From: Candidatus Gastranaerophilales bacterium
Lineage (GTDB): Bacteria > Cyanobacteriota > Vampirovibrionia > Gastranaerophilales > Gastranaerophilaceae
Assembly: GCA_944323925.1 (NCBI GenBank)
Contig: CALUUI010000012.1
Coordinates: 1 to 64,000, forward strand
Direction of reading: 5' to 3'
Length of the DNA stretch: 64,000 nt
The position numbers were made by a program, and so were the translations under genes. Positions within the stretch are counted from its first letter, which is position 1; every line of letters starts with the position of its first letter. Shown here piece by piece: positions 36,455 to 45,022 of the stretch. The notes below the pieces were generated by a model. It did not search any database. It had not been told where the DNA came from and worked only from the letters and a program-made list of their open reading frames with translations.

Positions 36455-37372
36455 TTATCGATTTGGTTTGATAACTTGAATATTCCTTGTTTCAGTTATT
36501 CCGTGTCTTGCATCTTTTATTACTGTTCTGTGTTCCTCGGATAGACTCAAGCCGTTACATAATCTGTCAATAAAACCATTGTTTAATTTTACTGCTTTAT
36601 CAAGTGCTCCGATATCCTCAAGTATTTCTTTTATATCGCCAAATTCATAACTAAAAGATTGTTTTGATTGGTAAACCATCGTTTCTCCTGTTAAAGCCTT
36701 AATTGGTTCCCCACCTAAATCAAAATATAATTTGAATACGGACTTTAAATCTTGAATTTCAGCTTGTAGGGTTTGTATTGTTTGTTGAATTCTTAAGTAT
36801 CTGTCAAATAGATAATCTATATTTTCAAGCTGTTTTGCTTGCCAATCACATTTTTGAAGGTAAAGTTTTTTAAGTTTAGGATAAGCAAGCGCAAGTCCCA
36901 TTGTATCAGCCATTGCTCTATGATGATTTACAAGCTCAACCTCAAACATATTTGTAAGTGCTTCCAATCCGTGAGATTCAAGCTCCGGACAGACTTCTTT
37001 AAACATTTGCTGTGTATCGATATGTTGATTAGGAAGTTTTTCCCCTGTACATCTTATACAGGCTTCATTTAAAAAAGAATAATCAAATATTGCATTGTGG
37101 GCAACTATTGGGGCGTCTCCTAAAAATTCAAGTATTCTAGGCATTACCTCTGCTTCTGTTGGGGCATCTTCAACCATATCCTGAGTAATTCCGTGGATTG
37201 CTATACTTGATTTTCTTATATGCTGTTTAGGGTTTATTAATGTTTGAAACTCATCTTTTATTTTGCCGTTTTCCAGTCTTACAGCAGCAAATTCTATTAT
37301 TCTTTCCCTTGTGTAATCAAGTCCTGTTGTTTCTGTATCTAATACAATTTCTACTATTTTCTTTCTAACCAT
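36455..37372 (-). CDS. DnaQ-like 3'-5' exonuclease (DEDDh)
   Basis: 305 residues. The first 170 form an exonuclease domain like the DNA polymerase III epsilon subunit: D12 and E14 in VLDTETTG, IVAHNAIFDYSFL, and HHRAMADT for the final His-Asp. The C-terminal 130 residues are helical and not recognised, so it may be a stand-alone repair exonuclease rather than the replicative proofreader. AGGA precedes the ATG. It is convergent with rnc. Confidence 0.88.
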   Translation of the reverse strand: MVRKKIVEIVLDTETTGLDYTRERIIEFAAVRLENGKIKDEFQTLINPKQHIRKSSIAIHGITQDMVEDAPTEAEVMPRILEFLGDAPIVAHNAIFDYSFLNEACIRCTGEKLPNQHIDTQQMFKEVCPELESHGLEALTNMFEVELVNHHRAMADTMGLALAYPKLKKLYLQKCDWQAKQLENIDYLFDRYLRIQQTIQTLQAEIQDLKSVFKLYFDLGGEPIKALTGETMVYQSKQSFSYEFGDIKEILEDIGALDKAVKLNNGFIDRLCNGLSLSEEHRTVIKDARHGITETRNIQVIKPNR

Positions 37373-37451
37373 TATTATCCTTTATCATCCTCAACAGAAT
37401 GATAGCATAAAAATAAAATGTATGCTAACATATTGAAAAAGGAGATTATTT

Positions 37452-37763
37452 ATGACGATTGAATTAAATGATGGAACATTAAAAAATGAAATAAAATCAG
37501 GTACTGTTGTTGTAGATTTTTGGGCACCTTGGTGTGGACCTTGCAGAAAGCTTGGACCTGTTTTAGAAGAGGTTGCCACAGAGCTTGAAGGTAAGGTTAA
37601 AGTTTGTAAAATTAATACAGATGAGAATATTCAATCAGCTCAAGAATACGCAATTAGTGCACTACCAAGTGTTCTTATCTTTAAGGATGGTGAACCAGTT
37701 GAAAGAATGGTTGGCTTAATGCCTAAAAATACAATTATTTCTAATATTGAGAAATACCTGTAA
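37452..37763 (+). CDS. trxA: Thioredoxin
   Basis: 103 residues, standard size, with the redox pair C28/C31 in WAPWCGPC, cis-proline in SALPSVLIF, and final GLMPKNTI. Cytoplasmic disulfide reductant. AAAAGGAG precedes the ATG. Confidence 0.97.
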   Translation: MTIELNDGTLKNEIKSGTVVVDFWAPWCGPCRKLGPVLEEVATELEGKVKVCKINTDENIQSAQEYAISALPSVLIFKDGEPVERMVGLMPKNTIISNIEKYL

Positions 37764-37782
37764 GCAATATTTTATAATAGTT

Positions 37783-37817
37783 AACACCACTTTTAGTTAG
37801 ATAAAAGTGGTGTTTTT
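37783..37817. terminator. Bidirectional terminator after trxA
   Basis: A 12-bp stem AACACCACTTTT / AAAAGTGGTGTT around eight bases, followed by TTT on the plus strand. It serves trxA and the convergent membrane-protein gene. Confidence 0.8.
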
Positions 37818-39006
37818 ATATTTTTTCTTGTTGAGTTTTCATAAAATTTTTATGTCTTCTTCTTGTAAAATAGTTAGTCATACCTGCAACAAAGAATCCC
37901 ATTACTCCTATACCAAAGAGATATGGAACTCCTGAAACAATAACTTTTTGTTTTGCGAGTCGTTTAAACTCTTTTTTCACATCTGAATTATTAGTTTGCG
38001 CCAGATTCTTTGCGATATTTTCAAGCTCTTTGAAGTTTGGAGATGACAAATCTTTGTTAATTACATCTTTGCAGTAACCAAATTTATTTAACAATTTCTT
38101 AAAACCTTTATCAAATAGTTCTCCGCCTGTTATTATATAAAATCCTACAAGTGGAAATCTGGATGCTGTTTCAAGTAAATTTTCTTTACCCCTATCAGCT
38201 GAGGCTCCAAAATAGCCTAAACCACCAATTGTAACACAAGATGTTAATTGACCTTTGCTCATAGCTAGTTTTCCGTTATCGGAATTAAAATCTTGGCTAA
38301 AGTACTTGTTTACAAAATTTGATTTCTTGCCGTTGTTTTTGAATAATTTATCCCCTGGGGCGATTATTAGTTCACTCAATTCTTGTAGTTTTTTTGAATT
38401 CTTTCCTTGTTTTGCAAGTAAAATACTAAGTGCCAGTAACCCTCCATAAGCACAACCCGCCAGACCTATTTTTTGTAATGCACTGTTTTTAACCATTTCC
38501 TGTTGTTCTTTATTCTCTTCATTCTTCTCTAATGAAGCAATATTTTGAAAATCACTCTTTTTAAATACTTTTAATGTGAATAAATTCTTAAAATAGCTGA
38601 GCGAAAATTCTGCAAGTGGTATTAACATTGTTGTTAGAGCTATTGCTGCTTTAAGCGGAATAATTTTATTCTTAACATTTGGTGCTTTTGCACTCAGTTC
38701 TTTAAATGATTTGGAGATTAATTCTTTTTCTTCTTTACTTAAACCTTTTGAAAAAACTTTTCTTGCAACCTTTTCGCCAAGCAATGTCGGTCCTAAATAT
38801 ACTATGCAGTTTTCGGATAACTCTAAAAATGTGTTTTCAGCCAAGTCTTCTTTGCTTCGAGAAAATGTTACTTTGGGTGCAAGACAAGTTCCTGTATCTT
38901 GTATCAATCTTGATGCTGAAAGCCCTGATGCACTTTCTTGATAAGATACAATTTTTGATGCTATTTTTAATGAGTTGGGTAATGTATTTATTAAACTGAC
39001 TGACAT
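37816..39006 (-). CDS. Multi-pass membrane protein, unknown
   Basis: 396 residues with about four or five predicted membrane segments (for example PLKAAIALTTMLIPLAEF, GLAGCAYGGLLALSILLA, VPYLFGIGVMGFFVAGM) separated by lysine-rich loops. No known domain was recognised. An N-terminal patch (residues 25-50) is Ser/Thr rich, without a signal peptide. AAGGAG precedes the ATG. It may belong to a lineage-specific membrane family with the HELGH protein at 48105, which shows a similar style, but direct homology is not shown. Confidence 0.6.
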   Translation of the reverse strand: MSVSLINTLPNSLKIASKIVSYQESASGLSASRLIQDTGTCLAPKVTFSRSKEDLAENTFLELSENCIVYLGPTLLGEKVARKVFSKGLSKEEKELISKSFKELSAKAPNVKNKIIPLKAAIALTTMLIPLAEFSLSYFKNLFTLKVFKKSDFQNIASLEKNEENKEQQEMVKNSALQKIGLAGCAYGGLLALSILLAKQGKNSKKLQELSELIIAPGDKLFKNNGKKSNFVNKYFSQDFNSDNGKLAMSKGQLTSCVTIGGLGYFGASADRGKENLLETASRFPLVGFYIITGGELFDKGFKKLLNKFGYCKDVINKDLSSPNFKELENIAKNLAQTNNSDVKKEFKRLAKQKVIVSGVPYLFGIGVMGFFVAGMTNYFTRRRHKNFMKTQQEKI

Positions 39007-39246
39007 ATTTTTCTCCTTGACTAAAATAAACCTGATTTCTAAAGTACAGGTTCATTTCTATCAAGAAACTATTCAAGAAACCTGTACAAACTACAGGCGC
39101 CACCAAGGATTGCTATTCAATTTGACGATTCTAATCTCCATACCTGAATATTGGCATAAACATATATATTTGTCAATACATAAGGAGTATATACAAAAAA
39201 CGGCACCCTTTTAGAATGCCGCCTTTTAAATTTATTAAATTTAGAG

Positions 39247-39756
39247 TTAGCCGATTACAGGCGCTACAAAAGTTCTTGTTGCCAGTTCTTTGTCTAGCAT
39301 TAGTAATGACTTTGTATCATCACCAATCATTTTTAATGTCGCAAGAACTCCGCCTACATTTGATTCTTCTTCAACTTGTTCTTTTAAATACCAATCAAGG
39401 AACGATAATGCTGCTCTATCTTTTACCTCATCTGCTACATCCATTAGTGCATTTATTCTTGAGGTTACATATTCTTCGTGTTCCAGAACGTGTTCAAATA
39501 CTTCTAATGGTGATTCCCAATCGTGGCGTGGTTTATCTATCGCTTCTAATTCTACCCTGCCTCCTCGCTCAATTACATAGTCAAACATTCCCATTGCGTG
39601 TGCGTGTTCTTCTTGAACTTGGACATCCATCCAATTTACAAAGCCTTGCAAGTTTTTATCTGCGAAGTAGGCTTTCATTGATAAATATAAGTATTCTGAA
39701 TATAATTCCGCATTTATTTGTTCATTAAATGCTTTGTTCATTTTTTCTGATAACAT
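39247..39756 (-). CDS. ftnA: Ferritin
   Basis: 169-residue iron-storage protein. All FtnA-type ferroxidase ligands are at the expected positions: E17, E50, H53, E94, Q127 and E130. It oxidises and stores iron in a 24-subunit shell. GAAGGAG precedes the ATG. A 7-1-7 palindrome of the type bound by FUR-family regulators lies about 100 bases upstream. Confidence 0.96.
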   Translation of the reverse strand: MLSEKMNKAFNEQINAELYSEYLYLSMKAYFADKNLQGFVNWMDVQVQEEHAHAMGMFDYVIERGGRVELEAIDKPRHDWESPLEVFEHVLEHEEYVTSRINALMDVADEVKDRAALSFLDWYLKEQVEEESNVGGVLATLKMIGDDTKSLLMLDKELATRTFVAPVIG

Positions 39757-39818
39757 AATTTCTCCTTCCTATTATCTATTTATATTTTATAACTTAATGT
39801 CCTTGATAAAAATATTTG

Positions 39819-39832
39819 TTAACTTTTGTTAA
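39819..39832. promoter_or_regulatory. Short inverted repeat upstream of ferritin
   Basis: TTAAC-TTTT-GTTAA is a perfect 5-bp inverted repeat between ferritin and the divergent small gene. Possible operator half of the same control region as the palindrome at 39857. Confidence 0.3.
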
Positions 39833-39856
39833 GATAATTTTACTTATTGAAATTAG

Positions 39857-39871
39857 GTAAAATTATTTTAC
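39857..39871. promoter_or_regulatory. 7-1-7 palindrome, possible FUR-family operator
   Basis: GTAAAAT-T-ATTTTAC is a perfect 15-base palindrome with the 7-1-7 geometry of Fur, PerR and Zur boxes, located between the divergent ferritin and Ser/Cys-rich genes. AT richness makes chance matches easier. Confidence 0.4.
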
Positions 39872-39909
39872 TTTATATATATGTAAGATTTGTAAAGAGG
39901 ATATTAAAT

Positions 39910-40260
39910 ATGGCACTAGGTTCTTCAAGTTTTGGTACGATTCTTCAATCATCATCATCTGAAAATGCATATACAAATAACGTTTCAACTGTAGAAAATT
40001 ACTCACCTATAATTGGCTCAGCTTCATCATCTGTTGAGACAGCAGGTTCAATCGCTTGGGGCGGATTTGATGTTTGTGACTTATCAACTACAACGGAAGT
40101 AGATTATACTGCCTATGCTACTCCTCCGGTTGAAACAGCTGGTTCTATTGCATCTGCTAATACTTCTGGTTTTAGTTCTGCAAGTTTTTCAACAGCGTCA
40201 GTTTCCTCTGTTTCGACTTCTTCTTGTTCAACAGGCAGCTCTTGTTCTTATTCTTGTTAA
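39910..40260 (+). CDS. Ser/Thr/Cys-rich small protein with VETAGSIA repeats
   Basis: 116 residues from ATG 39910, set by AAAGAGG nine bases upstream. An in-frame start at 39847 would add an unrelated basic segment. Serine and threonine make up more than a third of the protein. The octapeptide VETAGSIA occurs at 42-49 and 74-81. The C-terminus from 99 is SSVSTSSCSTGSSCSYSC with cysteines at 106, 112 and 116; another is C56. No signal peptide and no known domain. The composition resembles RiPP precursors or surface-peptide cores, but no modification enzyme is adjacent. A terminator follows. Confidence 0.65.
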   Translation: MALGSSSFGTILQSSSSENAYTNNVSTVENYSPIIGSASSSVETAGSIAWGGFDVCDLSTTTEVDYTAYATPPVETAGSIASANTSGFSSASFSTASVSSVSTSSCSTGSSCSYSC

Positions 40261-40282
40261 TTCATTAATTTTAGATAAAAAT

Positions 40283-40309
40283 AAAAACCTGATTGTATAT
40301 CAGGTTTTT
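40283..40309 (+). terminator. Terminator after the Ser/Cys-rich gene
   Basis: An 11-bp stem AAAAACCTGAT / ATCAGGTTTTT around five bases; it can act on both convergent genes. Confidence 0.8.
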
Positions 40310-40316
40310 ATTAGTT

Positions 40317-40928
40317 TTAATTGTTATAGTTAAAGTTTAGAGTATCATACTTGTTATTTTTATAATATGTAGTCATTTTGTAGGGTGTAAAATCTATTAG
40401 TAAAAGATATACGGACATTTCATCATTGTCTAAAAATTCATAATATTTTGTATAGATGTGATTATTAATTATTTCTGATGATGAATATTTTATTATTTTA
40501 TTTGTTAAATCGCTACTTATTACACTCGTATCTCCATTTTGATAATATCTGTAATTAATGTTATTACCGCAATTAATATCTTTACCATATTTCTTTTTAT
40601 CGAGTTTAAAATTATTGTCGGTTTCAAATTCAAAAATTAAACTGTTTTTTCCATATATTTTAACTGATAGTGAATTATTGTTTGTTATTATTTCGTAAAT
40701 TGTATCCTCAATTTGGATAATATCCCTATCTGAAATATTGGGATTAATGTTCCAACTATTTTTATCTGAATCGTAATCGTGTGAAATGAATGTATTATCA
40801 CAATTATCAATGGCTTTGGATAAGTTTATGTCATAAACTTCCCGTACATCATTTATAACGGGCAGCTCATTGTACTCATAATCGATTTTATGCCCATCTA
40901 TTACTATTAATTCGTCTGCTTTATTCAT
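40317..40928 (-). CDS. Hypothetical protein, unknown
   Basis: 203 residues, Asn/Asp/Tyr rich, no signal peptide or membrane helix, no recognised motif. Alternating charged and aromatic residues suggest a beta-rich fold. The ATG has weak AGGTAGAG upstream. It stands alone between two convergent or divergent neighbours; probably lineage-specific. Confidence 0.55.
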   Translation of the reverse strand: MNKADELIVIDGHKIDYEYNELPVINDVREVYDINLSKAIDNCDNTFISHDYDSDKNSWNINPNISDRDIIQIEDTIYEIITNNNSLSVKIYGKNSLIFEFETDNNFKLDKKKYGKDINCGNNINYRYYQNGDTSVISSDLTNKIIKYSSSEIINNHIYTKYYEFLDNDEMSVYLLLIDFTPYKMTTYYKNNKYDTLNFNYNN

Positions 40929-41002
40929 ACTCTACCTTTGCTCTTATTAATTATATTCCACATATAAAAATATTTATAACATGGTCTAAGTCATTATATT
41001 GA

Positions 41003-41031
41003 TTGTACTTGTTTATTGTATTTGTTATAAT
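41003..41031 (+). promoter_or_regulatory. Promoter of the permease-radical SAM-glutamate synthase operon
   Basis: TTGTAC (41003-41008), 17 bases, TATAAT (41026-41031), followed by AAAGGAG and ATG 41055. Both boxes are close to consensus. Confidence 0.7.
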
Positions 41032-41054
41032 TAGTTTTAAAAAGGAGAGTTATC

Positions 41055-42101
41055 ATGTCCATTTCTGTTCTAAAAGAATATATTACTGTAAAAAATATTG
41101 CAGTGTTTACTATAATGTTACTTTTATTATGGATTTTAGCTCAGGTTAGTAATGTAATAATGCTGTTTTTTGCATCGTACGTTATTGCTTGTTCATTTAA
41201 TCCTATTGTTAATAAAATGGAGAAAAAAATTAAACGTCCTTTAGCCGTTGGAATTTTACTTTTTTCTCTTGTAATATTGTTATTTTTATTTTTTATTCCT
41301 GTGATATTGCTTTCTGTAGAACAGGTAAAGTTAATTCTTCAGCATTTACCAGAACATTTTTCTAATTTGAAAACTTATCTTATGAATTTGAATATTCTTG
41401 GGTATAGCATAACATCACTAATAGATGCGTCATCATTGTTTGAGCATGCATCGCAATTTGCTTCTGATTTCGTTAATCGTTCTATTACTGCTACTATAGG
41501 AATAGCATCTGCATTGATTAATTTCTTTGCGTTTTGTTTAATTACATATTATTTTATGCTAGATGAACAACATATTAAAGATTCGATAATAAAACTATTC
41601 CCTAAAAAAGATGGTAAAAGTGTGGGGGATTTATTAGAAACAATTTCTAAAAAAATAGGTGGATATGTAATTGCTCAAGTAGTTACAATGACTTCAGTTG
41701 GACTTATTTTTACAATTGCACTACTTTTGATGCGAAACGAATATGCTGTTGTTTTGGGCTTTATAACAGGCTTACTTGATATTGTACCTGTTGTTGGTCC
41801 GTTGATTGCATTAATTATTTCTCTTGTTGTGTGTTGGCAGTACGGAATACCGGTTTTAATTGGAATTCTGGTTGCATTCTTGTTTGCTCAATGGGCAGAA
41901 AATAATCTTATTCGTCCGGTTGTGTTTGGAAAATTTATGGATTTACACCCGCTGGTAATATTCTTCTCTTTGCTTATTACTGCTAAGTTCTTGGGGGTTA
42001 TAGGGGTTATATTTGCACCGGCTATTGCTGCTACAGTTTGTGTTTTAGTTGATGAATTATATATAAAAAATATTAACAATGATGATGCAGCAAAAGAATA
42101 A
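41055..42101 (+). CDS. AI-2E family transporter (PF01594-type permease)
   Basis: 348 residues with about eight membrane helices in the AI-2E order: paired N-terminal helices (MLFFASYVIACSFNPIVNKM), an extracytoplasmic segment, and the conserved VLGFITGLLDIVPVVGPLIA near 230-250. Family members export or exchange small molecules or ions (quorum autoinducer, Na+/H+), so the substrate cannot be named. AAAGGAG precedes the ATG, and it overlaps the next gene by 23 bases. Confidence 0.9.
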   Translation: MSISVLKEYITVKNIAVFTIMLLLLWILAQVSNVIMLFFASYVIACSFNPIVNKMEKKIKRPLAVGILLFSLVILLFLFFIPVILLSVEQVKLILQHLPEHFSNLKTYLMNLNILGYSITSLIDASSLFEHASQFASDFVNRSITATIGIASALINFFAFCLITYYFMLDEQHIKDSIIKLFPKKDGKSVGDLLETISKKIGGYVIAQVVTMTSVGLIFTIALLLMRNEYAVVLGFITGLLDIVPVVGPLIALIISLVVCWQYGIPVLIGILVAFLFAQWAENNLIRPVVFGKFMDLHPLVIFFSLLITAKFLGVIGVIFAPAIAATVCVLVDELYIKNINNDDAAKE

Positions 42102-43629
42102 ATATCTATATACTCCTAAATTAATTCAAAAAACCGGTTATAACATAGTAATGACTTATCCTGGTATTGAGAGTTTTGCGTTGTCTTCTCTAGGATATAT
42201 GTGGCTTACTAAAATAGTTGATGAACTGGATGATGTAAATGTATATTCGCTTTATTCTGATTCTTCGGATTCCCTGCAATTGCCTTCGAAGATTAATGCC
42301 GTTTCTTTTTCTGTCTCTTTTGAAATGGATATAATTACTATTTTAGAAATGCTTGAGAAATACAATATCCCTGTGTTTTCAAAAGATAGAGAAAATATTA
42401 ATGTGTTTGCCGGCGGACCTGTCATAACTTCAAATCCGGAACCACTTGCAGATTTCTTTGATTTCTTTTTAATTGGCGATGGTGAAGCATTACTGCCTAA
42501 GGTCGTTAATTTTTTAAAACAAAATAAAGACAAGCCTAAGAGTGAGGTATTAAGACGCTTAACCGATTTTGAGGGCGTTTATGTCCCTGCTTTAAAAAAT
42601 ACAGTAATAAAAATCACAGAAAAATTACCTACGCCTGTTTATACGACGGTTTTATCTGAAAACGCGTATTTCTCGAATACTTTTATTATAGAGGTTGAGA
42701 GAGGGTGTTATAATCGTTGTGGGTTCTGTTTGGCATCGTACCTTAATTTGCCGATAAGATTTACACCTTATGAGGAAATAACAAAAAAAATTGAGATGGG
42801 GTTAACTTATACTAAAAATATAGCTTTACTAGGTGCTCAAATTTCTGCTCACCCCGATTTTGATAAAATTTGTCGTTATGTAATTGATAAGATAGAATCA
42901 GGTACGGAAATAAATTTGAACTTCTCATCCCTAAGAATTGATGCAATTACTCCTGATGTTGTTAAATTATTGAAATTATCTGGTCAAAAAACTTTTACAA
43001 TTGCTATTGAAGCAGCTAATGATAAGTTAAGAAAAGTTATTAATAAAAATATCGATGAAAATATGATTTATAAAGCTGTAAAATTAGCATCTGATGAAGG
43101 TCTAAAAGGTATAAAGTTTTACTGTATGATAGGTTTACCGAGTGAAAATGATGATGATATTAAAGATTTTATTTCGATAGCAAAAAAAATTAAAAGTATC
43201 GATAAGTCTTTTGATGTTACATTCTCATTCTCTTCATTTATTCCTAAACCGCATACTCCTTTTCAATGGGTTGGGAGAGAAGAGAATTCTTCTTTAGAGA
43301 AAAAACAAAAGTTTTTGTCTAAGGAATTGTCTAAAATAGGAGTAAAATCTAAGTTCTCAAGTTTAAAATGGGATTATTATCAGACATTAATTTCAAGAGC
43401 AGATTCTTCTATTTGTAGTTATTTATATGAGGTTTATAAAAAAGGCGGAAAACTTGGAGCTTATAAATCTGTCGCCAAGGAAATGGGGCTTAATACTGAT
43501 AATTTTGTAACAAGAACATTTTTACTAGATGAGGTTTTACCTTGGGATAATGTTGTTATACAAAAGCCAGGTAAAGAATTTTTGAAAAAAGAGTATAATA
43601 GGTTGATGAATTTATCAAGTTTGGAGTAA
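42079..43629 (+). CDS. B12-binding-type radical SAM protein
   Basis: 516 residues. The N-terminal 150 residues have the Rossmann-like layout of cobalamin-binding radical SAM enzymes (INVFAGGPVITSNPEPLADF, FFLIGDGEALLPKVV). The cluster motif is C210-x3-C214-x2-C217 (RGCYNRCGFCLAS), and FYCMIGLPSENDDDI follows in the TIM barrel. These enzymes often methylate or rearrange unreactive carbons; the substrate here is unknown. Overlap with the AI-2E gene and two bases to the next gene place it inside an operon. Three consecutive ATG codons make the exact start uncertain. Confidence 0.88.
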   Translation: MMMQQKNKYLYTPKLIQKTGYNIVMTYPGIESFALSSLGYMWLTKIVDELDDVNVYSLYSDSSDSLQLPSKINAVSFSVSFEMDIITILEMLEKYNIPVFSKDRENINVFAGGPVITSNPEPLADFFDFFLIGDGEALLPKVVNFLKQNKDKPKSEVLRRLTDFEGVYVPALKNTVIKITEKLPTPVYTTVLSENAYFSNTFIIEVERGCYNRCGFCLASYLNLPIRFTPYEEITKKIEMGLTYTKNIALLGAQISAHPDFDKICRYVIDKIESGTEINLNFSSLRIDAITPDVVKLLKLSGQKTFTIAIEAANDKLRKVINKNIDENMIYKAVKLASDEGLKGIKFYCMIGLPSENDDDIKDFISIAKKIKSIDKSFDVTFSFSSFIPKPHTPFQWVGREENSSLEKKQKFLSKELSKIGVKSKFSSLKWDYYQTLISRADSSICSYLYEVYKKGGKLGAYKSVAKEMGLNTDNFVTRTFLLDEVLPWDNVVIQKPGKEFLKKEYNRLMNLSSLE

Positions 43630-43654
43630 AATGAAACTACAAGGAGAGGAAAGT

Positions 43655-45022
43655 ATGAGACAAAAACCGATAGAGCAAAATCCGGAAATTAGAAGAACAA
43701 ATTTTGAACCTGTAGAAGAAAATTTTACACCAGAACAGGCAAAACTTGAAGCTGATAGGTGCTTGCACTGTAAGAATCCTCAATGTGTTAAGGGGTGTCC
43801 TGTAAATATAAATATTCCTGAGTTTATAAAAGAGATAAAAGAAGGAAATTTAGATAAAGCAGGGGAAGTTATAAGAGAAACTTCTATGTTGCCGTCGGTT
43901 TGTGGTCGAGTATGTCCACAAGAACGTCAATGTGAAGGGAAATGTATTTTAGGTATAAAAAGCGAGCCTATTGCAATTGGTGCATTGGAACGTTATGTAG
44001 GAGATAATACATCTGCAAAAACTGTTAAAATTGTAGAAACAGGTAAGAAGGTTGCTATTGTAGGTTCAGGATGTGCAGGGATTACAGCAGCTGCTGATAT
44101 TAGAAAAGCAGGTCATTCTGTTACTGTATTTGAAGCCTTACATGAGTTTGGTGGTGTTTTAAGATATGGAATTCCTCCATTCAGGCTTCCTAGAGCGGTT
44201 TTAGATAGAGAAATTAAAAACTTGAAAGAAATGGGTGTAGTTTTTGAAAAAAATGTTATTGTTGGAAAATCAATTACGCTTGAGCAGTTGAAAGAAGATG
44301 GGTATGATGCAGTATTCCTATGCTCTGGAGCGGGCTTGCCTAAAATGATGAATATCCCCGGAGAAAACCTTAATGGCGTATCTTCTGCAAATGAGTTTTT
44401 GACAAGGGTTAACTTGATGCATGCTAATGACGAGCAAACCGCAACTCCATTAAGAGTTGGTATCAGTGCTGCCATAATTGGCGGTGGAAATGTTGCTATG
44501 GATGCGGCAAGGACTGCTGTTCGCGTTGGGTATAAAAATGTTTATATCGTTTATAGAAGAACGGAAAAGGAATTACCTGCTAGATTAGAAGAAATAAGAC
44601 ATGCCAAAGAGGAAGGCGTAATTTTTAAGTTCTTATTAGCCCCCAGTGAAATAATTGGTGAGAATGGTTATGTTAAATCAATGAAATTTGAAGTTTGTGA
44701 ACTAGGTGAGCCTGATGAGTCAGGACGTCGTTCTCCTGTTGGTACAGGTGATTTTATTGACTTAGATGTTGATACCGTTATAGTTGCACTTGGGACAGGT
44801 CCTAATCCGATTATTCAAAAATCTGCAAAATCAGAAGGTATTGATTTTGAAGTTGATAAAAAAGGATATTTTGTTGTAAATCCTGATACTCGAGAAACTT
44901 CTATTCCGCATGTTTATGCAGGTGGTGATGTTGCTCCTGTAGGTGCTTCTAACGCTATTAATGCTATGGGCGCAGGTAAAAAAGCGGCTAAAGCTATTAA
45001 TGATTACTTAGCTACGCTATAG
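43655..45022 (+). CDS. gltA: Glutamate synthase (NADPH), small-subunit/GltA homotetrameric type
   Basis: 455 residues from ATG 43655, set by AAGGAGAGG five bases upstream; ATG 43631 is the alternative. An N-terminal ferredoxin-like domain has CLHCKNPQCVKGCPVNI and CGRVCPQERQCEGKC cysteine clusters. FAD and NADPH sites follow: VAIVGSGCAGITAA, then AAIIGGGNVAMDAARTA, and a final YAGGDVAPVGASN. It transfers electrons for glutamate synthesis or acts as an NADP:ferredoxin-type oxidoreductase (NfnB-like); the glutaminase subunit is not nearby. The end overlaps the convergent gene by 11 bases. Confidence 0.88.
   Translation: MRQKPIEQNPEIRRTNFEPVEENFTPEQAKLEADRCLHCKNPQCVKGCPVNINIPEFIKEIKEGNLDKAGEVIRETSMLPSVCGRVCPQERQCEGKCILGIKSEPIAIGALERYVGDNTSAKTVKIVETGKKVAIVGSGCAGITAAADIRKAGHSVTVFEALHEFGGVLRYGIPPFRLPRAVLDREIKNLKEMGVVFEKNVIVGKSITLEQLKEDGYDAVFLCSGAGLPKMMNIPGENLNGVSSANEFLTRVNLMHANDEQTATPLRVGISAAIIGGGNVAMDAARTAVRVGYKNVYIVYRRTEKELPARLEEIRHAKEEGVIFKFLLAPSEIIGENGYVKSMKFEVCELGEPDESGRRSPVGTGDFIDLDVDTVIVALGTGPNPIIQKSAKSEGIDFEVDKKGYFVVNPDTRETSIPHVYAGGDVAPVGASNAINAMGAGKKAAKAINDYLATL

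Noticed and set aside
39847-39909. N-terminal extension of the Ser/Cys-rich protein
   Set aside because: It would run through the palindrome and the ribosome-binding site; the composition differs sharply from the rest of the protein.
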